11,688 nucleotides of DNA, from the NCBI GenBank assembly GCA_022796315.1, contig JAAWIL010000053.1, positions 1 through 11,688 on the forward strand, written 5' to 3'. Position 1 is the first letter of the stretch; every line of letters starts with the position of its first letter. Below are positions 1-6,437 of this stretch, piece by piece. Origin of the DNA: Oscillibacter sp. GTDB taxonomy: Bacteria; Bacillota; Clostridia; Oscillospirales; Oscillospiraceae. The position numbers and the translations under genes are program-made. The notes under the pieces are model-generated. The model made no database searches. It saw only the letters and a list, made by a program, of their open reading frames with translations, and was not told where the DNA came from.

Positions 1-1
1 C

Positions 2-34
2 GCAGGCATCCTGACGGATGGCAAGGATTTTTAA
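2..34 (+). CDS. Possible C-terminal tail of an upstream gene (partial)
   Basis: The second forward frame reads AGILTDGKDF and then a TAA stop at 32-34. The codons (GGC, ATC, CTG, ACG, GGC, AAG) fit the GC-rich codon choice of the clear genes in this window, and a structured non-coding stretch follows directly. Ten codons are far too few to assign a family, and chance cannot be excluded. If real, this is the end of a gene on the same strand as ygfK, with about 260 nt between them. I do not recognise the protein. Confidence 0.22.
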   Translation, partial: AGILTDGKDF

Positions 35-285
35 CGCAGTCAGGGCGGAAAATACGCCGCCAAGACATGCGCGGGGAGATTTTAAACAGGCTCTTAGATT
101 CCCCCTCTCCAGTCTGAGACCTGGAGCCGCCGCCCAAGGCGGCTGAGGCCGCGGTATCTTCGCCACGCGCATGTCGCCGCGAAATGATTGCATTTGATTT
201 CTCCGCTGAGACGGAGAAACCAGGGGTTCCCCCCTGGACCCCATTTGTACCCCGTCTGTTTTCAATAACAACATGGAACGATTTT
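35..285 (+). other. Structured leader region upstream of ygfK (candidate structured RNA)
   Basis: This stretch holds no convincing gene but has dense complementary pairing. GACATGCGCG at 64-73 is a perfect inverted repeat of CGCGCATGTC at 166-175, a possible closing stem. Inside it are a hairpin at 107-126 (CTCCAGTC, loop TGA, then GAC and TGGAG with one bulged C), an overlapping alternative hairpin at 125-144 (AGCCGCC/GGCGGCT), and a weaker GGGGA/TCCCC pairing at 73-77 and 100-104. Two more hairpins lie downstream at about 199-216 (TCTCCG/CGGAGA) and 220-238 (CCAGGGG/CCCCTGG). The layout looks like a multi-branch leader RNA or an intergenic repeat. It matches no riboswitch class that I recognise, and I saw no convincing promoter. 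Confidence 0.35.
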
Positions 286-290
286 GGAGG
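286..290 (+). promoter_or_regulatory. Ribosome binding site fixing the ygfK start
   Basis: GGAGG lies seven nucleotides before the ATG at 298. The reading frame is open further upstream, to an ATG at 184, but that ATG has no Shine-Dalgarno sequence. The extra 38 residues would also be translated through the hairpins at 199-238 and do not look like a YgfK N-terminus. The start at 298 is therefore preferred. Confidence 0.85.
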
Positions 291-297
291 TATCATA

Positions 298-3264
298 ATG
301 TCCGAGCTGATGACCCCCCTCCCCTTCCGGGAGCTGATGACCTGGGTAACCGCCGAGTACCAGAGGGAAGGTACGGTTTTCGGCGTCCACAAGCCCTACC
401 GGGCGGGCGTCAAGACCCTGCCCATCTTCGGCGAGAAGATCGAGACCCCCTTCGGCCCCGCGGCGGGACCCAACACCCAGCTGGCCCAGAACATCATCGC
501 CGGGTACTTCGCCGGCGCCCGGTTCTTTGAGCTGAAAACCGTCCAGAAGATGGACGGCGCGGAGCTGGCCGCCTGCATCTCCCGCCCCTGCATCCTGGCG
601 GAGGACGAGTGCTATAACTGCGAGTGGTCCACGGAGCTGACGGTTCAGCAGGCCTTCGCCGAGTACGTCAAAGCCTGGTGCGCCCTGAAGATCATGGCGC
701 GGGTGTACGGCCTGGGAGATCCGGAGGGCTTCGTGTTCAACATGTCCGTGGGCTACGACCTGGCGGGAATCCAGGGCGAAAAAATCGACGCCTTCCTGAA
801 CGGCATGACCGGCGCCTCCCAGACACCCATCTTCCGGGAGTGCATCCGGGTTTTGAAGCAGCTCTTCCCCGGCGAGGCCGCCTTCATTGACCGGATCTCC
901 CCCCATATCTCCGGCAGCGTGACCCTCTCCACCCTCCACGGCTGCCCGCCGGAGGAGATCGAGCGGATCGCCGCCTATCTCATCGAGATGAAGCATTTGC
1001 ACACCTTTGTCAAGTGCAACCCCACCCTCCTGGGCTACGACACCGCCCGGTCCGTCTTGGACGAGATGGGCTACGACTATATCGCCTTTGACCGCCACCA
1101 TTTCCAGGAGGATCTCCAGTACGCCGACGCCGTGCCCATGTTCCGCCGTCTCCAAGCCCTGGCGGACCGGCACGGGGTGGAGTTTGGCCTGAAGCTCTCC
1201 AACACCTTCCCGGTGGACGTGAAACAAAACGAGCTGCCCAGTGAGGAGATGTACATGGCGGGCAAGTCCCTCTTCCCCCTGACCACGCTCATGGCGGCCC
1301 GGCTTTCCAGGGAGTTCGGCGGGAAGCTGCGGATCAGCTACGCCGGGGGCGCCGACGCCCTGAACATCAACCAGCTTTTCGCCTGCAGCATCTGGCCCAT
1401 CACCATGGCCACCACCGAGCTGAAGCCCGGCGGCTACCAGCGCTTCACACAGATCGGGGATCAACTGGACGCCCTGGCGTTCCAGCCCTTTACCGGCGTG
1501 GACGTGGCGGGCATCGAGGCCCTGGCCCTGGCGGCCCGCCGGAATCCCCGCCACCGCAAGGCGGTCAAGCCCCTGCCCCGGCGAAAGCTGGAGGAGAAGG
1601 TCCCCCTGCTGGACTGCTTCACCGCCCCCTGCAAGGGCGGGTGCCCCATCGGGCAGGATATCCCGGAGTATATGGAGCTGTGCCGAAAGGGCCGGTACGA
1701 GGCCGCTCTGGAGCTGATCTGCCAGAGGAACCCCCTGCCCTTTATCACCGGCACCATCTGCGCCCACCGCTGCCAGACCAAGTGTACCCGGAATTTCTAC
1801 GAGGACTCCGTCCAGATCCGCGCCACGAAGCTGGTGGCGGCGGAGCGGGGCTATAACGCCTATCTCTCCAAGCTGAAGCCCGCCGCGCCGGTGGGCGACC
1901 GCCGGAAAGCGGCCGTGGTCGGCGGCGGCCCCACCGGCATGGCCGCGGCCTTCTTCGTGAGCCGGGCGGGCATCCCCGTCACCCTCTTTGAGCAGTCCGG
2001 CAGGCTGGGCGGCATCGTCCGGCAGGTGATCCCCGGCTTCCGTATCAGCCACGAGGCCATTGACAAGGACGCGGCCCTCATCGCCAAAATGGGCGCGGAG
2101 ATCCGGCTGAACACCCCCGCTTCCTCCGTTGCCGAGCTGAAAGCGGAGGGGTACACCCACATCCTCTTCGCCGTTGGCGCCTGGAAGGCTGGGAGGCTGG
2201 ACATCCCTGGCAATGTGGTTCCCGTCATCGGCTGGCTGAAGGATCTCAAGGCGGGGAAGGCCGTCCCCCTGGGCCACGTGGCCGTCATCGGCGGCGGCAA
2301 CACCGCCATGGACGCCGCCCGGGCGGCCCTTCGGGCCGGAGCCCAGTCCTCCACCCTGGTGTACCGCCGGACGAAGAAGTACATGCCCGCCGACGTGGAG
2401 GAGCTGGAACTGGCCCTGGCCGACGGCGTGAACTTCCTGGAGCTGGCGGCCCCTGTGGAGCAGCGGGACGGCAAGCTCCGCTGCGAGAGGATGCGGCTGG
2501 GCGATCCGGACGAAAAGGGCCGCAGGACGCCGGAGCCCACCGGGGAGTTCCTGGAGATCGACTGCGACACCGTCCTCTCCGCCGTAGGCGAGCGAGTGGA
2601 CAGCGAACTCTTCACCGCCAACGGCATTGCGGTGAATGAAATGGGTCTGCCCGCCTTCCAGACCAACGCGGAGGGCGTGTACGCCGGCGGAGATGCCCTC
2701 CGGGGCCCCGCCACGGTGGTGGAGGGCATCGCCGACGCCCAGCGGTTTGCCGACGCGGTGACCGGCGGGCCCCCTTCCTACGCCATGCCCGCCCACGCCA
2801 AGGCCAGCCGGGACGCCGCCATCGCCCGGAAGGGCATCCTCTGCGCGTCCGCCAAGCACGAGGGGGACCGGTGTCTCAGCTGCAACGTGGTATGCCAGGT
2901 CTGCGCCGACGTGTGCCCCAACCGGGCCAATATGGTCATCCAGCTGCCCGACGGGCGGCATGAGATCCTCCATGTGGACCGGCTGTGCAACGAGTGCGGC
3001 AACTGCGCGGTCTTCTGCCCCTATGACTCCGCCCCCTACCGGGACAAGTTCACCCTGTTTTTGGACCGGAAGGGCTTTGACGAAAGTCCGGACAACCAGG
3101 GCTTCCTGCCCCTGGGCGAAAAAAAGGTTCTGGTCCGGCTGGAGGGCAAGGTCTTTGAGGCGGATCTCAACCAGGGGAATGACCTGCCGGCGGACATTGA
3201 GGTCCTGATCCTCACAGTCCTGACAAACTACGGCTATCTGCTGGACTATCGCCAAAACACCTGA
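298..3264 (+). CDS. ygfK: YgfK-family multidomain flavo-iron-sulfur oxidoreductase (putative selenate reductase subunit)
   Basis: This 988-residue protein has the full YgfK layout; the family is roughly 1000 residues. Residues about 40-420 form a dihydroorotate-dehydrogenase-like, probably FMN-binding barrel, with FELKTVQ, KCNPT (239-243) and SYAGGADALN (347-356). Residues about 438-520 form a GltD-like helical iron-sulfur domain with C440, C445, C449, C488, C492 and C496. An FAD-binding Rossmann motif (GGGPTG, 542-547) and an NAD(P)H-binding motif (GGGNTA, 665-670) follow. The C-terminus has ferredoxin-like cysteine sets: C859, C862, C866, C869, C873 and C897, C900, C903, C907. The expected role is cytoplasmic electron transfer from NAD(P)H through flavin and Fe-S centres. 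In E. coli ygfK has been linked to selenate reduction, and homologues sit in anaerobic purine/urate catabolic clusters. The true substrate is unproven. No partner gene such as xdh or ssnA is visible here, and a hairpin ends the gene. Confidence 0.93.
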   Translation: MSELMTPLPFRELMTWVTAEYQREGTVFGVHKPYRAGVKTLPIFGEKIETPFGPAAGPNTQLAQNIIAGYFAGARFFELKTVQKMDGAELAACISRPCILAEDECYNCEWSTELTVQQAFAEYVKAWCALKIMARVYGLGDPEGFVFNMSVGYDLAGIQGEKIDAFLNGMTGASQTPIFRECIRVLKQLFPGEAAFIDRISPHISGSVTLSTLHGCPPEEIERIAAYLIEMKHLHTFVKCNPTLLGYDTARSVLDEMGYDYIAFDRHHFQEDLQYADAVPMFRRLQALADRHGVEFGLKLSNTFPVDVKQNELPSEEMYMAGKSLFPLTTLMAARLSREFGGKLRISYAGGADALNINQLFACSIWPITMATTELKPGGYQRFTQIGDQLDALAFQPFTGVDVAGIEALALAARRNPRHRKAVKPLPRRKLEEKVPLLDCFTAPCKGGCPIGQDIPEYMELCRKGRYEAALELICQRNPLPFITGTICAHRCQTKCTRNFYEDSVQIRATKLVAAERGYNAYLSKLKPAAPVGDRRKAAVVGGGPTGMAAAFFVSRAGIPVTLFEQSGRLGGIVRQVIPGFRISHEAIDKDAALIAKMGAEIRLNTPASSVAELKAEGYTHILFAVGAWKAGRLDIPGNVVPVIGWLKDLKAGKAVPLGHVAVIGGGNTAMDAARAALRAGAQSSTLVYRRTKKYMPADVEELELALADGVNFLELAAPVEQRDGKLRCERMRLGDPDEKGRRTPEPTGEFLEIDCDTVLSAVGERVDSELFTANGIAVNEMGLPAFQTNAEGVYAGGDALRGPATVVEGIADAQRFADAVTGGPPSYAMPAHAKASRDAAIARKGILCASAKHEGDRCLSCNVVCQVCADVCPNRANMVIQLPDGRHEILHVDRLCNECGNCAVFCPYDSAPYRDKFTLFLDRKGFDESPDNQGFLPLGEKKVLVRLEGKVFEADLNQGNDLPADIEVLILTVLTNYGYLLDYRQNT

Positions 3265-3287
3265 ATATCGGCTACCCGATATTCAGG
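3260..3287 (+). terminator. Hairpin overlapping the ygfK stop codon
   Basis: A perfect 12-bp stem (CCTGAATATCGG pairs with CCGATATTCAGG) closes a four-base loop, CTAC. The TGA stop (3262-3264) lies in the 5' arm. No T-run follows, so it is not a classical intrinsic terminator. It may be a Rho-dependent or processing-type 3' end, or an mRNA-stabilising structure. It suggests that ygfK is transcribed alone. Confidence 0.5.
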
Positions 3288-3535
3288 GCGGGCAAATCAT
3301 GTGCCGTGTTTTGCCTAGGAAGTCCACCGTCAGGCCGTTTCATAACTCCTGGGACACATAGACGCCCCAGGGTTGAAAAGAAGCAGCTGCTTCTTTTCAA
3401 CTGCGGTGACAACACACCGAAACTGTGAGGGGGGCCGGCTCCCCTCACGCTTCTGTCCCTCCTCTGAAAATTTTTCCGTTTCCTCCGCAGCAATTCCGTC
3501 CTCTCCAAAGTGTCCTATACGAAGGATGTGATCAC
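3288..3535. other. Hairpin-rich intergenic region
   Basis: No gene is supported between ygfK and the sigma factor. The stretch holds a series of inverted repeats: GGCAAA/TTTGCC at 3291-3315, CCTGGG/CCCAGG at 3348-3371, a 30-nt perfect palindrome at 3372-3401, and GTGAGGGG/CCCCTCAC at 3425-3448. A promoter for the sigma operon should lie here, but I found no convincing sigma-A or ECF-type -35/-10 pair. Confidence 0.5.
3372..3414 (+). repeat. Dispersed 43-nt palindromic repeat, copy 1
   Basis: The first 30 nt are a perfect loop-less palindrome (GTTGAAAAGAAGCAG and its reverse complement), followed by TGCGGTGACAACA. A second copy of equal length lies at 11484-11526 on the minus strand. The 11-nt stem arms are identical and 11 of the 13 tail bases match, but the central eight bases differ. 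The unpaired tail is also conserved, so this looks like a true dispersed element and not a chance hairpin. It has no T-run and no coding content. Confidence 0.7.
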
Positions 3536-3997
3536 ATGCTCAATAACACCGAGGACGCGGTCCAACGCTGGGGACCTATGGTCTACCGCATGGCCTATGC
3601 CATGGTCCACTCCCGGCACGACGCCGACGACGTCTTCCAGGAGGTCTTTCTCCGCCTCCACCGTGCCGCGCCGCAATTTAGAAATGAGGAGCACCGGAAG
3701 GCGTGGCTGCTGCGGGTCACCGTCAACTGCGCCAAAACCCTGCTCCACTCCCCCTGGCGGCGGCGGACGGCCCCCTTGGAGGATCTCTACACCTGCCAGG
3801 ACCCGGAAGAATCGGCGGTTTGCGAGGCCCTGGACCACCTGGACCCCAAATACCGGGCGGTGGTCCATCTCCACTATTACGAGGGCTACAGCACAGAGGA
3901 AATCGCCGAACTCCTGCACCGGCAGCCCTCTACCGTCCGGGCCCAGCTGACCCGCGCCCGCCGGAAGCTGGCAGAATTGCTGAAGGAGGAACTATGA
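3536..3997 (+). CDS. ECF-type RNA polymerase sigma factor (sigma-70 family)
   Basis: This 153-residue protein has the two-domain layout of extracytoplasmic-function sigma factors. Region 2 spans about 10-71, with DADDVFQEVFLRLHR at 29-43 for core polymerase and -10 binding. Region 4 spans about 95-147, with LDPKYRAVVHLHYYEGYS followed by a helix-turn-helix (EEIAELLHRQPSTVRAQLTR, 121-140) for -35 recognition. The ATG at 3536 is chosen because GAAGGA precedes it by nine bases. The frame is open back to 3425, but that extension has no sigma-like sequence and crosses a hairpin. The stop overlaps the next start in an ATGA, which indicates translational coupling to a membrane protein, as is usual for sigma/anti-sigma pairs. 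The promoters it recognises are unknown. Confidence 0.93.
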   Translation: MLNNTEDAVQRWGPMVYRMAYAMVHSRHDADDVFQEVFLRLHRAAPQFRNEEHRKAWLLRVTVNCAKTLLHSPWRRRTAPLEDLYTCQDPEESAVCEALDHLDPKYRAVVHLHYYEGYSTEEIAELLHRQPSTVRAQLTRARRKLAELLKEEL

Positions 3998-5025
3998 ACT
4001 TTTCAGAACTCTACAGGAAATTGAATGATCCCATCATCCCCTCACCTGCGCTGGTGGAGCGCACCCTGACGCGGACCCGCCGCCGCGCATTCCCTCTGCG
4101 CCGTCTGGCCGCCCTGGCCGCCGCGGCGGCGGTGCTTCTGGCCACTCCGGCCCTGGCGGTCCGGACAGAGCTGGGATACGCGATGCTCTATGCCCTGGCC
4201 CCCGCCGCCGCCCAGTTCTTCCAGCCGGTGCGGCTCAGCTGTGAGGACAGCGGCGTCACTATGGAGGTGGTGTCCGTCCACGTGGAGGGCAGCACCGCTC
4301 AGGCCTATATCGCCCTCTCCGGGGACCCTGTGGACAGCACCTGTGACCTCTTCGACAGCTGGAACTTCCATCTTCCCTTTGACCAAACCGGGCACTGCGA
4401 GCGGGTTGGGTATGACCAGGAGAGCCGCACGGCCCTGTTCCTCTGCACCACAGAGACCATGGACGGCTCCCCCATTCCCGTGGGAGGCAAGATGACCTTC
4501 TCCGTGGGCCGTTTCCTCTCCAGCAAGGTCTTCACGGAACATCTGGAGATCCCGCTGGACCTCTCCACGCTGACCGTGGAGGCGGATATTGTCCCTAGCC
4601 TGGGGCCGGAGAGCGAATACTTCTGCTCCGGCGGCAGCTATTCCGATGAGTCCAGGGATCTGTGGGAACGGGCCCCCATGCTGGAGCCCGGCAACGCTCT
4701 GGCACAGCCGGTCTCCAGCATGGCCATCACCGCCGCCGGATACGCGGACGGCCTGTTCCACGTCCAGCTCTGCCGGGGCAGCGCTCCGGAGCTGGACAAC
4801 CACGGCCGGCTGTGGCTGGAGGACGCCGAGGGCAATCCGCTGTATTGCGTCTACAGCGCGGGGTTTACCCACCTCACCGGATACGGTCGTGCGGACTTCG
4901 ACCAGTACGCCTTTGACATCTCTCCGGAGGACCTGGAATCCTACACCCTTTATGGGGACTTCGCCACCGCCGCCTCCCTGACAGAGGGCCGCTGGCAGGT
5001 CACCTTCCCCCTGGAGAACACCTGA
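3994..5025 (+). CDS. Putative anti-sigma/sensor membrane protein paired with the ECF sigma factor
   Basis: This 343-residue protein is encoded in ATGA overlap with the sigma gene and preceded by AAGGAGG. It has a short N-terminal cytoplasmic part of about 36 residues (MNFSELYRKLNDPIIPSP...), an Arg-rich stop (TRTRRRAFPLRR), one membrane segment at about 37-56 (alanine/leucine-rich) and an extracytoplasmic domain of about 285 residues. The order resembles Firmicute sigma-regulator proteins of the DUF4179 kind; that name is a resemblance, not a search result. The inferred role is to hold the sigma factor at the membrane until the outer domain senses a signal. The outer domain appears beta-rich and matches no enzyme I know. 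The cytoplasmic part is too short for a zinc anti-sigma domain and lacks its HxxxCxxC motif, so the inhibition mechanism is uncertain. Confidence 0.72.
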   Translation: MNFSELYRKLNDPIIPSPALVERTLTRTRRRAFPLRRLAALAAAAAVLLATPALAVRTELGYAMLYALAPAAAQFFQPVRLSCEDSGVTMEVVSVHVEGSTAQAYIALSGDPVDSTCDLFDSWNFHLPFDQTGHCERVGYDQESRTALFLCTTETMDGSPIPVGGKMTFSVGRFLSSKVFTEHLEIPLDLSTLTVEADIVPSLGPESEYFCSGGSYSDESRDLWERAPMLEPGNALAQPVSSMAITAAGYADGLFHVQLCRGSAPELDNHGRLWLEDAEGNPLYCVYSAGFTHLTGYGRADFDQYAFDISPEDLESYTLYGDFATAASLTEGRWQVTFPLENT

Positions 5026-5097
5026 GGGCCTCCCCCAATTCTATAAAGGTGATTCCCTTGACTGTCCGCCCCGCACCTGCGACTGCCCCAAGTCAGA

Positions 5098-5137
5098 AGC
5101 TCCCCGGAGAACTACGTTCTCCGGGGAGCTCTTTTCT
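5098..5137 (+). terminator. Strong intrinsic terminator between convergent operons
   Basis: A perfect 15-bp stem (AGCTCCCCGGAGAAC with its complement at 5116-5130) closes a three-base loop, TAC, and is followed by CTTTTCT. It lies 73 nt after the anti-sigma stop and 15 nt beyond the end of the minus-strand SLH gene. The T-run serves the + strand operon. The same stem probably also stops the minus-strand operon, but less efficiently, because no T-run follows on that side. Confidence 0.88.
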
Positions 5138-5144
5138 CAATCGG

Positions 5145-6437
5145 TCAGTCCGTCTCCGCGAGATCCAGGCACAGCCCCGTCAGCGCGAAGGCCGCCTGGG
5201 CCCGGGTGGCCCCGGCCTGGGGCGAGAGCAGTCCCGCCTGGTCGCCAAACAGCAGCACGTTCCCCACGGCCCAGCTCATGGCCTCCTCCGCATAGGCGGA
5301 GATGGCGGTACTGTCCGCGTACTCCGTCAGATCCCCCCGGCTGCCGGTGGAATACCCCTTGAACTCCGCGTAGCGGTACAGAATCGCCGCCAGCTGCTGG
5401 CGGGTGATGGTATTCCGGGGACCAAACTTCCCGTTTCCGTAGCCGTTGACAATCCCGTTGGCATTGGCCCAGGCCACGGCGCTGGCGCAGTACATATCCG
5501 CCGGTACATCGGTGAACCCCCCCGTTCCCGCCGCAGGAGCGCCCTCCAGACGGTGGAGGATCGTGACAATCATGCCCCGGTTGGTAGTCACCTGGGGCGC
5601 GAAGGTGGTCTCTGTGGTTCCCAGCATCAGTCCGTTCTGGTAGACGTACCCCGCCGCCTCATAGAACCAGTCCTCCGGCGTGATATCGGTGAAGGGCAGG
5701 TTCCACTCCGCGCTGCCGCCCTTTTGGAAGGAGGCCGTCACCACCACCTGGCTGTCCGGCATGGTGAAGGTATAGCGCCAGGCATCCTTTTCCCGGAGCC
5801 GCACCGTGTCGCCGCTGAGGTCCTCTGCCTCCAGCGTATCCAAGGTGTATCCGGCGTCCGGCCGGACTGTGACCGTCACGGTCTCCCCCTCCTCCGCCCA
5901 GGTGGGGCTGGCCCGCAGGGTGCCGTGTTCCGGCTGCTCCAGGCGTACCCGGTAGCCGCTCTCGCTGCTGCTGCCGCCGGTTCCGCCTCCCCGGAGCGCG
6001 ATCTCCGCTTGATCCGCCTCCGGCAGGGGCTTCAGCTCCCGGTCCAGCAGGGTCACCCAGGCCTCCGAGGGCCCAGGAAGGGCCCCGTCCGCCTGTAAGG
6101 TGCCCAGGATCAGCCGGGAGCCGCCGTTGAGGGGCGCGCGGCTGACCAGGTAGACATAGACCACGGTTTTGCCGTCCTCCTCGGTCACCCGGCACTCGGG
6201 GCTGTAGGCGTCCTCCTCATCCGGGGAGAAGGACACCTCCTCACAGCGGCCCTCCAGGGTCACCTCCAGCTGGACGGCGTAAACGCTGTCCTCCAGGCCG
6301 GTCAGGCGCAGCTCCGCCCGCCGGTCCCCGCTGCTCTGCCAGTCCAGAGTGATCTCACTCCGGGCGGCGGCCGCCGGAATCATGGGGATCATGCACAGGG
6401 CCATCAGGCCCGCCAATACGTTCTTCCAAGTTCTCAT
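5145..6437 (-). CDS. SLH-anchored surface protein with cohesin-like domain
   Basis: This 430-residue exported protein has a signal peptide at 1-25 (MRTWKNVLAGLMALCMIPMI then PAAAA). Residues about 27-148 form a beta-rich domain with cohesin-like features: an early VYAVQLEVTLEG strand, then TVVYVYLVSRAPLNGGSRLILGTLQ. A Gly/Ser linker and an InlB-B-type repeat (about 161-239, ending FTMPDSQVVVTASF) follow. Three SLH domains (about 247-295, 306-357, 368-425; signatures FTDITPEDWFYEAAGYVYQNGL, ITRQQLAAILYRYA, TRAQAAFAL) should bind pyruvylated wall polymers. The start overlaps the protease stop as ATGA and has GGAGGGAGGTG in front; an open extension to 6497 lies inside the protease gene and breaks the signal peptide. 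The inferred role is a wall-bound scaffold for the dockerin protease. SLH and export are confident; the cohesin assignment is tentative. Confidence 0.85.
   Translation of the reverse strand: MRTWKNVLAGLMALCMIPMIPAAAARSEITLDWQSSGDRRAELRLTGLEDSVYAVQLEVTLEGRCEEVSFSPDEEDAYSPECRVTEEDGKTVVYVYLVSRAPLNGGSRLILGTLQADGALPGPSEAWVTLLDRELKPLPEADQAEIALRGGGTGGSSSESGYRVRLEQPEHGTLRASPTWAEEGETVTVTVRPDAGYTLDTLEAEDLSGDTVRLREKDAWRYTFTMPDSQVVVTASFQKGGSAEWNLPFTDITPEDWFYEAAGYVYQNGLMLGTTETTFAPQVTTNRGMIVTILHRLEGAPAAGTGGFTDVPADMYCASAVAWANANGIVNGYGNGKFGPRNTITRQQLAAILYRYAEFKGYSTGSRGDLTEYADSTAISAYAEEAMSWAVGNVLLFGDQAGLLSPQAGATRAQAAFALTGLCLDLAETD

Noticed and set aside
184..297. N-terminal extension of ygfK to the upstream ATG
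   Set aside because: There is no ribosome site at 184, the added residues are unlike the family, and a good GGAGG precedes the ATG at 298.
262..3255. A 997-codon open frame on the minus strand opposite ygfK
   Set aside because: Same cause: register-aligned antisense of a GC-rich gene. It has no recognisable domain, whereas the + frame is a complete YgfK.
3372..3401. The perfect palindrome as a rho-independent terminator
   Set aside because: No T-run follows the stem, it lies over 100 nt past ygfK, and the related copy at 11484-11526 lies upstream of a promoter.
5049..6098. A + strand frame starting after an AAGG-like site near 5045
   Set aside because: It reads straight through the strong terminator at 5098-5137 and then runs antisense to the SLH gene. 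Its composition is that of a shadow frame.
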